From Rhizobacter sp. Root404 (GTDB taxonomy: Bacteria; Pseudomonadota; Gammaproteobacteria; Burkholderiales; Burkholderiaceae_C): a DNA stretch of 64,000 nucleotides. Location of the stretch: positions 546,683-610,682 of the forward strand of contig NZ_LMDS01000005.1 of the NCBI RefSeq assembly GCF_001425865.1, in the 5' to 3' direction. Below, one piece after another: positions 7,654 through 17,280 of this stretch. The notes below the pieces were generated by a model that worked only from the letters and a program-made list of their open reading frames with translations, had not been told where the DNA came from and made no database searches. Both the position numbers and the translations under genes were made by a program. Position 1 is the stretch's first letter, and each line of letters begins with the position of its first letter.

Positions 7654-10600
7654 CGACCCGGGCCGCCTACCTCGCCGACGGCCGGCCGATAGCCCGCGAC
7701 GCCTTCTACGCGCTCGCCTGCGACCCGCGGCGCAGCGTCGTCGTCGAGGCCTGTGCCGGCGCCGGCAAGACCTGGATGCTGGTCTCGCGCATCCTGCGCG
7801 CCTTGCTCGACGGCGCGCAGCCTCACGAGATCCTGGCCATCACCTTCACCCGCAAGGCCGCCGGCGAGATGCGCGACCGGCTCAACGAATGGCTGCGCGC
7901 GTTCGGCGCCGGCGCGAGCGAGGCGGTCCGCGTGCGCGCCTTGGTGGAGCGCGGCCTGTCGCCGGCCGACGCCGAGCGCCTCGCGCCCCAGCTCGCCACC
8001 CTGCACGCGCGCCTGCTGGCGGGCGGGCGCACGGTCGAGATCCGCACCTTCCACGCCTGGTTCTCGCAGTTGCTGCGGGCGGCGCCGCTGGAATTGCTCG
8101 ACGAGCTCGGCCTGCAGCAGGACATGGAGCTGATCGAGGACCCGGCCGACCACCGTGGCGAGGTGTTCCGCCGCTTCCATGCGGCCGTGCTGGCCGAGCC
8201 GGCGCTGCGCGCCGACCACGCGGCGCTGATCGCGCGGCGCGGGCGCTCCCAGACGCGCAAGTGGCTCGAGACGGCGTGGGACAAGCGCGTCGAGTTCGAG
8301 CTCGCCGACGCCGCCGGTGTGCTCGAGGAAAGCGTCCCGGCGCCGCAGGTCCACCTCGACGGCTCGCATCCGGCACAGGCGCTGCTCGGTGCCGCATGGG
8401 AGGCGACGTTGCGCGACCTGGAGCGTGCGCTCGGCCTCGGCGGCGCGCGCGCCAGGGATGCCGCCACCAGCCTTGCGCTCGCGCTCGCGGCGAGCGAAGC
8501 GCAGGCCCGCTTCGAGCACGCCTGGGCCGCGCTGTTCACCGAGAAGGGCACGCCGCGCAAGCAGCTCGGGCAAATCGCCGAACTGCTCGGCGTGCAGACC
8601 GAACTCGAAGCCATCGCGGCGCAGATCCACCAGCTCGACTGCCACGTCGAGCACCTGCGCATGGTGCGGCTCGGCCGCGTGCTGCTGGCCGAGTTCGCGC
8701 GCTACAAGCAGGGCCGGGGGCTGGCCGACATGTCCGACCTGGAGCGCTGCGGTCTCGCGCTGCTGCGCGACGCGACGCTCGCGGGCTGGGTGCAGGAGCG
8801 CCTCGATGCGCGCATCCGCCACGTCCTGATCGACGAGTTCCAGGACACCAGCCCGCTGCAGTGGCACGCACTGCATGCCTGGCTCGCGGCCTACGCCGGT
8901 GCCGGCGGCGGCGCGAGCGGGCAGCGGCCGCCGGGCGTGTTCATCGTCGGTGACCCGAAGCAGAGCATCTACCGCTTCCGCCGCGCCGAGCCGCGCGTGT
9001 TCGAGGCCGCGCGCCGCTTCGTCGTCGAGGCCCTCGGCGGCAGCATGCTCGCCTGCGACCACACGCGGCGCAACCGGCCCGAGGTGCTGGCGGCGTTGAA
9101 TGCCGTGTTCGACCAGGCCCAGCGTGGCGGGGAGTTCGACGGCTTCCGGCCGCACACGACCGAGCTGGACGCCGACGCGGCTGCCGGCGTGGCGCTGCTG
9201 CCGCGCGTGCCCCGGCCACCGCGCGCGGCGCGCGCCGCGAGCGACGACGACCAGCCGATGCTGTGGCGCGACACGCTGAGCGTGCCGCGCCACGAGCCCG
9301 AGGAGGTGCTGCGCGAGCGCGAAGCCGCGCTCGTCGCCGACGCGATCGCTCGCCTGGTGGCGGACGAGGGCGTCGCGCCCGGCGACATCTTCGTGTTGAG
9401 CCGCAAGCGCGAGTCGCTGCGCTTCGTCGCGCAGGCGCTGCGTGCGCGCCGCGTGCCGTATGCCGCGGTGGAGGAGACGGCGCTGATGGACGCGCCCGAG
9501 GCCCGCGATCTGGTGGCGCTGCTGGACGCCCTGGCGTCGCCGCGGCACCGTCTCTCGCTCGCGCAGGCGCTGCGCAGCCCGCTCTTCGGCGCCAGCGACG
9601 CCGACCTGATCGCGCTGGCGCACCGTGCACTGGCCGAGCACCACGGCGACTGGTGGCAGGCGCTTCTCGGAGCGGAGGTGGACACCCGCCCCGCATTGCA
9701 ACGCGCCCGCGCGCTGCTGCCGCGCTGGCGCGCGGCGGCGCGCACGCTGCCGCCACACGACCTGCTCGACCGCATCGTCCACGAGGGCGGGCTGCGCGAG
9801 CGCGTCGCGGCGACGGTGCCGCCGGTACAGCGGGCCGCGGCGCTGGACACGATCGACGCCGTGCTCGCGCAGGCGCTGACGCTCGATGGCGCGCGCTACG
9901 CCACGCCCTACAACTTCGTCCGCGCGCTGCGCCGCCGCGCGATCAAGGCGGCGTCGCCCAGCCATGCCGATGCGGTGCAGCTGCTGACGGTGCACGGCGC
10001 GAAGGGGCTGGAGGCGCGGGTGGTGTTCGTGATGGACGCCGACCCCGAGCCGAAGAACCCTGAGACCGCCACGCTGCTGATCGACTGGCCGGTCGAGGCC
10101 GAGGCGCCGCGGCGTTGCGCGTTCGTCTACGCCGAATCGCAGTGCCCCCAGTCGCTGAAGGGCGTGCTCGCGGCGGAGCTGGACGCGCGGCAACGCGAGG
10201 AGCTGAACGGGCTGTACGTCGCGATGTCCCGCGCCAAGCAGCGGTTGGTGTTCAGCGCGACCGAACCGTTCCGTCGCGCCGGCGCGGCGCCGTGGTGGGC
10301 ACGGGTCGAGCCGCTGGGCGACGCCTGGCCGATCGAACCGGCGCACACCGAGGCGGACGATTCGACGCTGCCGCCCGCCACGCTGCTGACCCTGGCCTTC
10401 GCGCCGCGACCGGCACCCGAACGCCGCCCGCCGCGCGCGCCGGACACCGACGCCACGCGGCTGGGCAAGGCGGTCCACCGCGCGCTGGAATGGGCCGCCG
10501 CGACCGGCGCCCACGCCGCCGACGACACGACATGGACCGAGCTCGCCCACGCTGCCGCGACCGAATTCGAGGCGCCCCCCGCTGCCGTCGCGGCGCTCGC

Positions 10601-10910
10601 CCGCACGATCCTGCGCAGTCCCGACGCGGCCCGTTTCTTCATCGGCCCGCAGCTCGCCTGGGCGGGCAACGAGGTGCCGGTGAGCGTGGACGGCGAAGCG
10701 CTGCGCATCGACCGGCTGGTGCGGCTCGACGAGCCCGGCGGCGCCACCTGGTGGGTGCTCGACTACAAGCTGTCCCACGCCCCCGAGCAACTCGACGAGT
10801 ACCGCGTCCAGCTGCTGCGCTACCGGGCGGCCGTCCGCGGCGCGCAGCCTGGCGCGGGCGTGCGCTGCGCCTTCATCACCGGCAGCGGCGCGGTGCTCGA
10901 GATCGATTGA
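7650..10910 (+). CDS. AddA-like UvrD-family helicase-nuclease
   Basis: 1086-aa superfamily 1 DNA helicase with a C-terminal nuclease. Visible motifs: Walker A AGAGKT near 36-41, TFTRKAAGEM (motif Ia), Walker B LIDEFQDTS near 393, GDPKQSIYRFR (motif III), VHGAKGLE (motif V) near 781 and YVAMSRAK (motif VI). The C-terminus has GKAVHRALEW and VLDYKLS near 1035, the PDDEXK residues. This is AddA architecture, so with the preceding gene it probably forms the AddAB-type end-resection complex. It could be called RecB-like, but no recC or recD is nearby. Translationally coupled by a 4-bp overlap. Confidence 0.93.
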   Translation: MTTRAAYLADGRPIARDAFYALACDPRRSVVVEACAGAGKTWMLVSRILRALLDGAQPHEILAITFTRKAAGEMRDRLNEWLRAFGAGASEAVRVRALVERGLSPADAERLAPQLATLHARLLAGGRTVEIRTFHAWFSQLLRAAPLELLDELGLQQDMELIEDPADHRGEVFRRFHAAVLAEPALRADHAALIARRGRSQTRKWLETAWDKRVEFELADAAGVLEESVPAPQVHLDGSHPAQALLGAAWEATLRDLERALGLGGARARDAATSLALALAASEAQARFEHAWAALFTEKGTPRKQLGQIAELLGVQTELEAIAAQIHQLDCHVEHLRMVRLGRVLLAEFARYKQGRGLADMSDLERCGLALLRDATLAGWVQERLDARIRHVLIDEFQDTSPLQWHALHAWLAAYAGAGGGASGQRPPGVFIVGDPKQSIYRFRRAEPRVFEAARRFVVEALGGSMLACDHTRRNRPEVLAALNAVFDQAQRGGEFDGFRPHTTELDADAAAGVALLPRVPRPPRAARAASDDDQPMLWRDTLSVPRHEPEEVLREREAALVADAIARLVADEGVAPGDIFVLSRKRESLRFVAQALRARRVPYAAVEETALMDAPEARDLVALLDALASPRHRLSLAQALRSPLFGASDADLIALAHRALAEHHGDWWQALLGAEVDTRPALQRARALLPRWRAAARTLPPHDLLDRIVHEGGLRERVAATVPPVQRAAALDTIDAVLAQALTLDGARYATPYNFVRALRRRAIKAASPSHADAVQLLTVHGAKGLEARVVFVMDADPEPKNPETATLLIDWPVEAEAPRRCAFVYAESQCPQSLKGVLAAELDARQREELNGLYVAMSRAKQRLVFSATEPFRRAGAAPWWARVEPLGDAWPIEPAHTEADDSTLPPATLLTLAFAPRPAPERRPPRAPDTDATRLGKAVHRALEWAAATGAHAADDTTWTELAHAAATEFEAPPAAVAALARTILRSPDAARFFIGPQLAWAGNEVPVSVDGEALRIDRLVRLDEPGGATWWVLDYKLSHAPEQLDEYRVQLLRYRAAVRGAQPGAGVRCAFITGSGAVLEID

Positions 10911-11015
10911 CGGTCGGGCGGCCAATCCAGTCATTTGGACGGTGTTGCGCCGCCTGATCGGTGCACTGGCACGGTGCGGCCCGGTTTCCAATTGGACAAC
11001 TTCACGACCGTCCCG

Positions 11016-12896
11016 ATGGCCGCCAACGCCTTGCCCCAATCCCCGGCTCACGCCAACCCGACCCGCGCGTTCGGCCGCTTCGAGCTGCGCCGCTTGCTCG
11101 GCAAGAGCGCCGGCACGATGGTCTGGCTCGCCCACGACCCCCGCAGCGGCGCCGAGACGATGCTCAGCCTGCCGCGCGTGCAGCCGACCGACGCGGCCGC
11201 GCTCGAACACTGGCAGCGCGACGTGCGCCTGGGCTCGCGCCTCGACCACCCGAACCTGGCGCTGGTCGCCGAGATCGGCGTGCAGGACCACTGGCCGTTC
11301 ATCGCCGTCGAGCGCAGCCAGGGCATCACGCTGAAGGAATGGCTGGCGCTGCACCCGAACCCGAAGCCGGCCGAGGTCGTTGGCTGGGTCACCGACCTGT
11401 TGCACGGCCTGGCGTTCGCGCACGACGCGGGCGTGGCGCACCTCGACCTGCAACTGCACAGCCTGTTGATCGACGAACGCGGCGGGGTCAGCCTGATGGG
11501 GCTGGGCGTGGCTGGCGACGCCGCCCGCATGGCGCAGGAGGCCGCGCGCGGCCGCTCGATCGAACGCACGATGGCGATGGACCCCGGCGAACTGCGCGCG
11601 CGGCGCGCCGCCGCCGCGCGCGACCTGCTCGCCGCCGGCATCCTGCTGCAGCACCTGCTCACCGGCCAGCCGGTGCTCGACCAGCCCGACACCGCGCTCG
11701 TGATCGGCCGGATCGCGCCGCTCGGGCGCGAGCTGGTGCGCCTGCCGTGGAGCACGCCGCTGCCGATCCCGGAGGCGCTGCGCGCGATCGCCAACCGCTG
11801 CACGTCCGGCCAGGAGCGGCTGCGCTACCAGAACACCCGCACCTTCCTCGGTGCGCTGACCGGCTGGCTGGACAGCCAGTCGGAAGAGGGCGGAGGGCCG
11901 ATCGGCCTGCTGATCGACCGGCTCCACAGCGTCGGCCACCTGCCGGCGCTGCCCGGCCTGGCCGCGCGGGTCGCCCGCGTGACCAACCTCGAAAGCCAGC
12001 GCACCGACGAGATCGCCGACCAGGTGCTGGACGACATGGCGCTCAGCTTCGAATTGCTGCGCACGCTCAACTCCGCGCAGGTACAGGGGACGCAGGTGCA
12101 GGGCAACGGCCCGGTGCTGACGCTGCGGCGGATCATCTCGCTGATTGGCGTCAACGGCGTGCGCCTGGCCGCGAACACGCTGCGCCCCTGGCCCGGCCCG
12201 CTGAACGAGACCCAGGCCGCCGCGCTGCAGGTCACGCTCGACCACGTGCGCCTGGCCGGCCAGACCGCGCAGGCGCTGCGACCCAAGGGTTACGACGCGC
12301 AGGTCGTCTACCTGATCGCGCTGCTGCAGAACCTGGGCCGGCTGATGCTGCGCTACCACTTCGCCGACGAGGCCGAGCAGATCGAGCAGCTGATGAAACC
12401 CGCGCTCGCGAACCGCGATGCACACGTTGCCGAGCAGCCCGGCCTGAGCGAGGAAGCCGCGTCCTGCGCGGTGATCGGGGTCGAGATCGAGGCGCTCGGC
12501 ACCGCCGTGGGCCGCCACTGGGGTCTCGGCGACGACGTGATGCACATGGTGCGGCGCCTGCCGCGCGAGGCGCCGGTGCGTCGGCCGGATTCCGATGCCG
12601 AGGTGCTGCGCCTGACCGCCAGCGCCGCCAACGACGTGGTCGATGCCGTCGCGGCCGCCGGGAGCCCGACCGGGCCGCGCGCGCTCGCGGCGATCGGCCA
12701 GGTGGCGCAACGTTACGGGCGTGCGCTCGGCATCAACGCCCGCGATGTCGGCGACGCCTTGCAGGCCGCGCGCGAGGCGCTGCGCAAGGGCGTTCCGCTT
12801 CCCACGCCGCGCCGCGGCGACCTCGCCGCGGTGAAGGCCGACGCTGACGCGCCGGGCGCGACGGCCGGCGCTGCCGAGCCGGGCGCCGCGGCATGA
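11016..12896 (+). CDS. Pseudokinase-HDOD signalling protein
   Basis: 626-aa protein with an N-terminal Ser/Thr-kinase-like domain (roughly 15-270) and an HDOD domain (roughly 295-490). The kinase part begins like its neighbour (FGRFELRRLLGK), but the VAVK lysine is missing, HRDLKPxN reads HLDLQLHS and the DFG motif reads MGLG, so catalysis is unlikely. HDOD domains are HD-fold signalling modules without phosphodiesterase activity, often scaffolds in regulation. The ATG at 11016 (MAANALPQ) is preferred over the open frame from 10935. It overlaps the active kinase gene by ATGA, suggesting co-expression and perhaps a regulatory pair. Confidence 0.85.
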   Translation: MAANALPQSPAHANPTRAFGRFELRRLLGKSAGTMVWLAHDPRSGAETMLSLPRVQPTDAAALEHWQRDVRLGSRLDHPNLALVAEIGVQDHWPFIAVERSQGITLKEWLALHPNPKPAEVVGWVTDLLHGLAFAHDAGVAHLDLQLHSLLIDERGGVSLMGLGVAGDAARMAQEAARGRSIERTMAMDPGELRARRAAAARDLLAAGILLQHLLTGQPVLDQPDTALVIGRIAPLGRELVRLPWSTPLPIPEALRAIANRCTSGQERLRYQNTRTFLGALTGWLDSQSEEGGGPIGLLIDRLHSVGHLPALPGLAARVARVTNLESQRTDEIADQVLDDMALSFELLRTLNSAQVQGTQVQGNGPVLTLRRIISLIGVNGVRLAANTLRPWPGPLNETQAAALQVTLDHVRLAGQTAQALRPKGYDAQVVYLIALLQNLGRLMLRYHFADEAEQIEQLMKPALANRDAHVAEQPGLSEEAASCAVIGVEIEALGTAVGRHWGLGDDVMHMVRRLPREAPVRRPDSDAEVLRLTASAANDVVDAVAAAGSPTGPRALAAIGQVAQRYGRALGINARDVGDALQAAREALRKGVPLPTPRRGDLAAVKADADAPGATAGAAEPGAAA

Positions 12897-15274
12897 TCGT
12901 CGGGCGGTTCGAACTCAAGCGTGTCCTCGGCGAGGGCGCGCAGGCGAGCGTGTGGCTCGGCTTCGACCGCCGCCTCGAGCGCGAGGTCGCCGTCAAGCTG
13001 ATGCATCCGGAGGCCGCCGCCGATGCGCTGGCTGTCGGCGAGTGGCTGCGCGAAGCGCGCAGCGTCAGCCGGCTGACGCACCCGAACATCGTGCCGGTGT
13101 TCGAGGCGGACCTGCACGGCACCCAACCGTACCTCGTGTTCGAGTACGTGCCGGGCCCGACGCTGGCGCAGCACCTGAAGGCGCGAGGTGCGCTGCCGGC
13201 CACCGAGGCCTGCTCGATGATGATGGGCGTGCTCGACGCGCTGCAGGCCGCGCACCTCGCCGGCATCGTGCACCGCGACCTGAAGCCCTCGAACATCCTG
13301 GTCGATGCGAGCGGCCGGGCGCGCGTGATGGACTTCGGCATCGCGGCCCGGCTCGACGATCCCGGCGCGCTCGACCAGATCGTCGGCACGCCGGGCTACA
13401 TGTCGCCCGAGGCCACGCGCGGCGGCGCGCCGACCGCGGCGATGGACGTGTTCTCGGCCGGGCTGGTGCTGGTCGAGATGCTCAGCGGCGCCAAGCTCGT
13501 CGACGAGCGCGACCCGTACCGCGCGATGCGCCGCATCGCGAACGAAGACCTTCGCCTGCCGGGCGACTTGTCGGAAGCCGACGACGCGCTGCGTGCGCTG
13601 CTGCGCCGCGCGCTCGAGCGCGATCCGGCGCGACGCTGGCCCAGCGCACAGGCGCTGCGCGACGCGCTGCAGGGCTGGCTCGCGCCGGCGCCGGCCTCGC
13701 CCGACGCCGTCCAGCCGGCGCCGGGACAGAACGGCACGCTCGACTTCCTGTTGCGTCGCATGCGCCACAAGAGCGACTTTCCGGCGCTGTCGGATTCGGT
13801 GACGCGCATCCAGCGGGTCGCGAATTCCGAGAACGAAAGCCTGGCGAGCCTGTCGAGCGAGATCCTGAAGGACGTGGCGCTGACCAACAAGCTGCTGCGC
13901 CTGGTCAACACCGCCACCTACTCGAACGCCGGCGGCAGCATCAGCACCGTGTCGCGCGCGGTCGCGCTGGTCGGCTTCGCCGGCATCCGCAATCTGGCGA
14001 TGAGCCTGGTGCTGCTCGAGCACATGCACGACAAGGGCCACGCCAACCTGCTGAAGGAGGAGTTCCTGCGTTCGCTGATGGCCGGCATGCTGGCGAGCGA
14101 ACTCGGCGGGCTGACGCGCTCCGGCGAGGAGGCCTTCATCGGCGCGATGTTCCAGAACCTCGGCCGGCTGCTGACCGAGTACTACTTTCCGGACGAGGCG
14201 CGCCAGGTGCGCGGCATCGTCGCCGCCGGCGGGCAGGGCACGGCGCCGGTCGTCGGCGAGGAGTCGGCCGCGGTCAGCGTGCTGGGCCTGAGCTTCGAGG
14301 CGCTCGGGCTGGGCGTGGCGCAGGCCTGGGGCCTGCCGGCCGCGCTGCAGGGCTGCATGCGCAAGCCGACCGGCGAGCCCCCGACGCGCGCGCCGCAGGA
14401 TGCGATCGAGCGGCTGCGCTGGCTGACCTTCACCGCGAACCAGATCACCGACGCGATCCTGCGCTGCGAGCCCGAACAGGCCAAGGCCAAGGTGGCCGAC
14501 GTCGCGAAGCGCTATGCGCGCTCGCTCGGCATCGGCGCCGACGCCATCCAGGCGGCGGCCGAGACCGCACAGCAGCGCCTGGTCAGCATGGCGCAGGCGA
14601 TGAATCTGCATGTCGGCGCCAAATCGCCCGCGCGGCGCCTGTTCGCGACGCCCGACGGCCACGAGGCCACCCTCGCGGTGCCGCGGGACGATTCGCTGGT
14701 GCCCCACGCGCTGCAGGCCACCGTCACGCTCGAGCAGCAGCCGCCGCGCACGCCGCTGGACAACGCCGCCGAGGTGCTGGCCGCGGGCATCCAGGACATC
14801 ACCAACACGATGGTCGAGAACTTCCAGCTCAACGATGTGCTGCGGATGATCCTCGAGACGATGTACCGGGCGCTCGGGTTCCGCCGCGTGGTGTTCTGTC
14901 TTCGCGACCCGCGCACCGAATCGCTGACCGGCCGGTTCGGCCTGGGCGAAGGCGCCGAGGCGGTCGCCAAGGGCTTCAAGGTGCCGCTGAAGGCGGGCGG
15001 CGACCTGTTCGCGGCCGTCTGCATCAAGGGCGCGGACACCTTGATCGCCGACGCGACCGTAGCCCACATCGGCGCGAGGCTGCCGGCGTGGTACCGGTCC
15101 AGTGTCAACGCGCCGGCCTTCCTGCTGCTGCCGATGCAGATCAAGGGGGCGCCCTTCGCGCTGATCTATGCCGACAAGGCACAGCCCGGCGGCATCGCGC
15201 TCGGCGAGAAGGAGCTGTCGCTGCTGCGCACGCTGCGCAACCAGGCGGTGATGGCGTTCAAGCAGATCAGCTGA
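12893..15274 (+). CDS. Ser/Thr protein kinase-HDOD-GAF protein
   Basis: 793-aa multi-domain kinase. Kinase motifs are intact: glycine loop GEGAQASV near 13-20, VAVKL with K35, HRDLKPSN near 126, DFG near 147 and GTPGYMSPE in the activation segment. An HDOD domain follows (roughly 280-480). The C-terminus (roughly 620-793) looks like a GAF sensor domain (LNDVLRMILETMYRAL at its start). No transmembrane segment is seen, so it is cytosolic. It probably phosphorylates proteins in response to a small-molecule or redox cue sensed by GAF. Overlaps the pseudokinase gene by 4 bp. Confidence 0.9.
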   Translation: MIVGRFELKRVLGEGAQASVWLGFDRRLEREVAVKLMHPEAAADALAVGEWLREARSVSRLTHPNIVPVFEADLHGTQPYLVFEYVPGPTLAQHLKARGALPATEACSMMMGVLDALQAAHLAGIVHRDLKPSNILVDASGRARVMDFGIAARLDDPGALDQIVGTPGYMSPEATRGGAPTAAMDVFSAGLVLVEMLSGAKLVDERDPYRAMRRIANEDLRLPGDLSEADDALRALLRRALERDPARRWPSAQALRDALQGWLAPAPASPDAVQPAPGQNGTLDFLLRRMRHKSDFPALSDSVTRIQRVANSENESLASLSSEILKDVALTNKLLRLVNTATYSNAGGSISTVSRAVALVGFAGIRNLAMSLVLLEHMHDKGHANLLKEEFLRSLMAGMLASELGGLTRSGEEAFIGAMFQNLGRLLTEYYFPDEARQVRGIVAAGGQGTAPVVGEESAAVSVLGLSFEALGLGVAQAWGLPAALQGCMRKPTGEPPTRAPQDAIERLRWLTFTANQITDAILRCEPEQAKAKVADVAKRYARSLGIGADAIQAAAETAQQRLVSMAQAMNLHVGAKSPARRLFATPDGHEATLAVPRDDSLVPHALQATVTLEQQPPRTPLDNAAEVLAAGIQDITNTMVENFQLNDVLRMILETMYRALGFRRVVFCLRDPRTESLTGRFGLGEGAEAVAKGFKVPLKAGGDLFAAVCIKGADTLIADATVAHIGARLPAWYRSSVNAPAFLLLPMQIKGAPFALIYADKAQPGGIALGEKELSLLRTLRNQAVMAFKQIS

Positions 15275-15384
15275 GCGTCGCGAAACCGCAAACCTCCATT
15301 CGCAGGGGTTCCAATCGGGCAACAATTGGTTAAATTTCCGCCTGACCGCTCGCCCCCTGCCGGCAGCGGCACCGAGGAGCCCCG

Positions 15385-15621
15385 ATGCTGACTGCCGTTC
15401 TGTTGCTCGCCGCCGTGTTCGCCGCCTGGATCGGCGTCGACTGGTGGTTGACCCGCCGCGACGAACGACTCGAACGCGGCCGCGCCCAGTGGTCCGCCGC
15501 CGGCCCGAACCGCAGCTTCCACTCGACGGCGTGGGAAGACACCGTGCCGCCGCTGGAGGTGCAGGAGCCGCCGCGCGCCGGAGCCGCGGCACCGCACGAC
15601 CGCCGCCGCGCGACGGTCTGA
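15385..15621 (+). CDS. Small single-pass membrane protein
   Basis: 78 aa: one N-terminal hydrophobic segment (about residues 2-22, ending IGVDWWLTRR), then a charged, proline-rich soluble tail. GAGGAGCCCCG lies just before the ATG. No recognisable family. The RRDERLERGR region after the membrane segment suggests a cytoplasmic tail. It stands between the kinase-HDOD genes and the SRAP gene, with its own upstream gap of 110 bp. Codon use is typical of the window, so I consider it real but of unknown role. Confidence 0.6.
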   Translation: MLTAVLLLAAVFAAWIGVDWWLTRRDERLERGRAQWSAAGPNRSFHSTAWEDTVPPLEVQEPPRAGAAAPHDRRRATV

Positions 15622-15663
15622 CGCAGGCACCCGGCGGGGCGACGCGCTGCGAGAATCGGGCCG

Positions 15664-16359
15664 ATGTGCACCCGCTATGTCTCGCCCGATGCCGCCGCGA
15701 TCGAACGGCACTGGCGCATCGACCGCCGCAACCCCTGGCGCGGCGGCGAGATCTTCCCGCAGCGGCCCGGTGCGTTCCTGCGCGCCGCGCGCGATTCGAC
15801 CGAGTTCCAGCGCGAACTCGTCGTCGGGCAGTGGGGCCTGATCCCGTGGTTCGCGAAGACGCCGAGGCTGACCTATTCGACCTGCAACGCGCGCTCGGAA
15901 GAGCTGGCGTCGAAGGCCACCTTCAAGCAGCCCTGGGCGCGCGCGCAGCGCTGCATCATCCCGGCCGCCTCGTTCGACGAGCCGAACTGGGAGAGCGGCA
16001 AGAACGTCTGGTGGCGCTTTCGTCGCTCCGACGGCGCGCTGTGGGGCCTGGCCGGGCTGTGGAACGTCTGGACCGACCTCGCGACCGGCGAGATCCACGA
16101 GAGCTACACGATGCTCACCCTCAACGCCGACGCGCACCCGCTGATGCGCCGAATGCACAAGCCCGACCCGAAGCTCGCGTCCGACCGGCAGGACAAGCGC
16201 AGCGTGATCCCGATCGCGCCCGAGGACACCGACCTCTGGCTCGCCGGCCCGCCCGAGCAGGCGGCCGGGCTGATCACGCTGACCGATGCGAGTGAATTCG
16301 ACGCCGGGCCGGTCCATCCCATGGGGGTGCCGGCGCAGGGCGAACTGGGAGCGTCCTAG
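15664..16359 (+). CDS. SOS response-associated peptidase (SRAP, YedK/HMCES-like)
   Basis: 231-aa SRAP-family protein. Proteins of this family shield abasic sites in single-stranded DNA by forming a thiazolidine link through Cys2 after removal of Met1. Here Met1-Cys2 is present, as are TCNARSE (active-site Asn), a PAASFDEPN segment supplying the conserved Glu, and the histidine-containing HPLMRRMHKP segment. The FYEW motif of YedK is altered to FDEP. Cytoplasmic, single gene; its stop is 51 bp from the convergent HprK-like gene. No LexA box was identified upstream. Confidence 0.92.
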   Translation: MCTRYVSPDAAAIERHWRIDRRNPWRGGEIFPQRPGAFLRAARDSTEFQRELVVGQWGLIPWFAKTPRLTYSTCNARSEELASKATFKQPWARAQRCIIPAASFDEPNWESGKNVWWRFRRSDGALWGLAGLWNVWTDLATGEIHESYTMLTLNADAHPLMRRMHKPDPKLASDRQDKRSVIPIAPEDTDLWLAGPPEQAAGLITLTDASEFDAGPVHPMGVPAQGELGAS

Positions 16360-16410
16360 CCAGAGGCTTGCGCGCGGCCTGGGTCAGGCGGTGCGCCGTT
16401 GTGGCCGCTC

Positions 16411-17277
16411 CTAACTGACAGGCACTTGTTCGCAGAACAGGTCACAGGTACGCGTCAGGTCGGCGGCTTCGAGCTCGAAGCATCGCATCCGAGACGCGGT
16501 TCGCAGAGCGACATCTAGACCCTGATCAGGGTGGGCCAGCGCGTTCAGCGTCGCTGTGTACAGACGTGCACCCGCCTCTGCCGAACTCAGCCTTCGCAAC
16601 GTCGGCGACGCGCGCAGACGGTCGTGGCGGACGAACACGAGGGAATCGATAGGGCAGAGCAGCATTCCTGATACGGGGATGGCTTCCGCGCCGATGCGCA
16701 CTGTGTCTTTCAAATGGCGTACACCCGCGGCAGGTAGCGGATGCGAGGTCGGAGGCAAGCTCTTCAGACTCAATGCACGCGGATAGGGATGCACGCACAA
16801 CGTGTCCACATCAATGGGGCTCAATTCATCGCTGAGATAATTGAAACCGCGATGCAAGAGACCCCAGGCAGTTGTTGACTTGCCGTCTCCCGACGCTCCC
16901 GCGAGCAAGTGGGCCCGCCCGGAACGTTCAAGGGCGGCCGCATGAATGAACAAGAGTTCGGGTCGCTTGAGTTGCAGTGATACGGTCAGGTCGTGCTCAA
17001 GTGCGTAGAGGACGTCGTCCCAGCCTTCGCATTCGACGCTGCGTTGCACCGGGCAAATCAGCTCTATCCGCCCGAAAGGATTCCGTCGCACCAGATAGGT
17101 TAGAGGCGGCGTGGAACCAGTTTCACCGCCCCCACCACTGTCCCGAATGGCGGAGAAACAGAAGGCCAGCAATTCTGCTGCTTCGGCGTCGTCACATCGA
17201 ATCGAAACATGCTGTCCGAGCGTCCTGAACGACAGCTCGCGAGCCACAGAAACGGAAGCCGCAACCAACCGCACCAA
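16411..17277 (-). CDS. HprK-related P-loop kinase of a PqqD-associated system
   Basis: 288-aa relative of HPr kinase/phosphorylase. The P-loop is AGASGDGKST (126-135), and YLSDELSPI near 148-156 resembles the acidic metal-binding strand of HprK. The N-terminal half is unlike classical HprK. Such HprK-related kinases occur beside PqqD-like proteins and, in some lasso-peptide clusters, phosphorylate the peptide. Here it follows the small peptide gene by 3 bp and the PqqD-like gene further up, so the three are likely one transcript. The start is uncertain: the first in-frame initiators are TTG at 17277 and GTG at 17274, with no clear ribosome binding site, suggesting coupling to the upstream gene. 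Base composition is lower in GC than the flanks. Confidence 0.82.
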   Translation of the reverse strand: MVRLVAASVSVARELSFRTLGQHVSIRCDDAEAAELLAFCFSAIRDSGGGGETGSTPPLTYLVRRNPFGRIELICPVQRSVECEGWDDVLYALEHDLTVSLQLKRPELLFIHAAALERSGRAHLLAGASGDGKSTTAWGLLHRGFNYLSDELSPIDVDTLCVHPYPRALSLKSLPPTSHPLPAAGVRHLKDTVRIGAEAIPVSGMLLCPIDSLVFVRHDRLRASPTLRRLSSAEAGARLYTATLNALAHPDQGLDVALRTASRMRCFELEAADLTRTCDLFCEQVPVS

Positions 17278-17280
17278 ACG

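Larger units (their letters stand above)
10986..15323. repeat. Shared 15-bp motif before two transcription units
   Basis: TTCCAATTGGACAAC at 10986-11000, upstream of the kinase-HDOD pair, and TTCCAATCGGGCAAC at 15309-15323, upstream of the small membrane protein gene, match at 13 of 15 bases and lie on the same strand. The coordinates given span both copies; only the two 15-bp ends are the repeat. It may be a regulatory site or chance. Confidence 0.3.

Noticed and set aside
4546..12710. Very long open frames on the minus strand opposite the AddAB-like and kinase genes
   Set aside because: They are shadows caused by GC-rich codons; the plus-strand frames carry the recognisable motifs and the antisense translations are low-complexity Arg/Ala/Gly.
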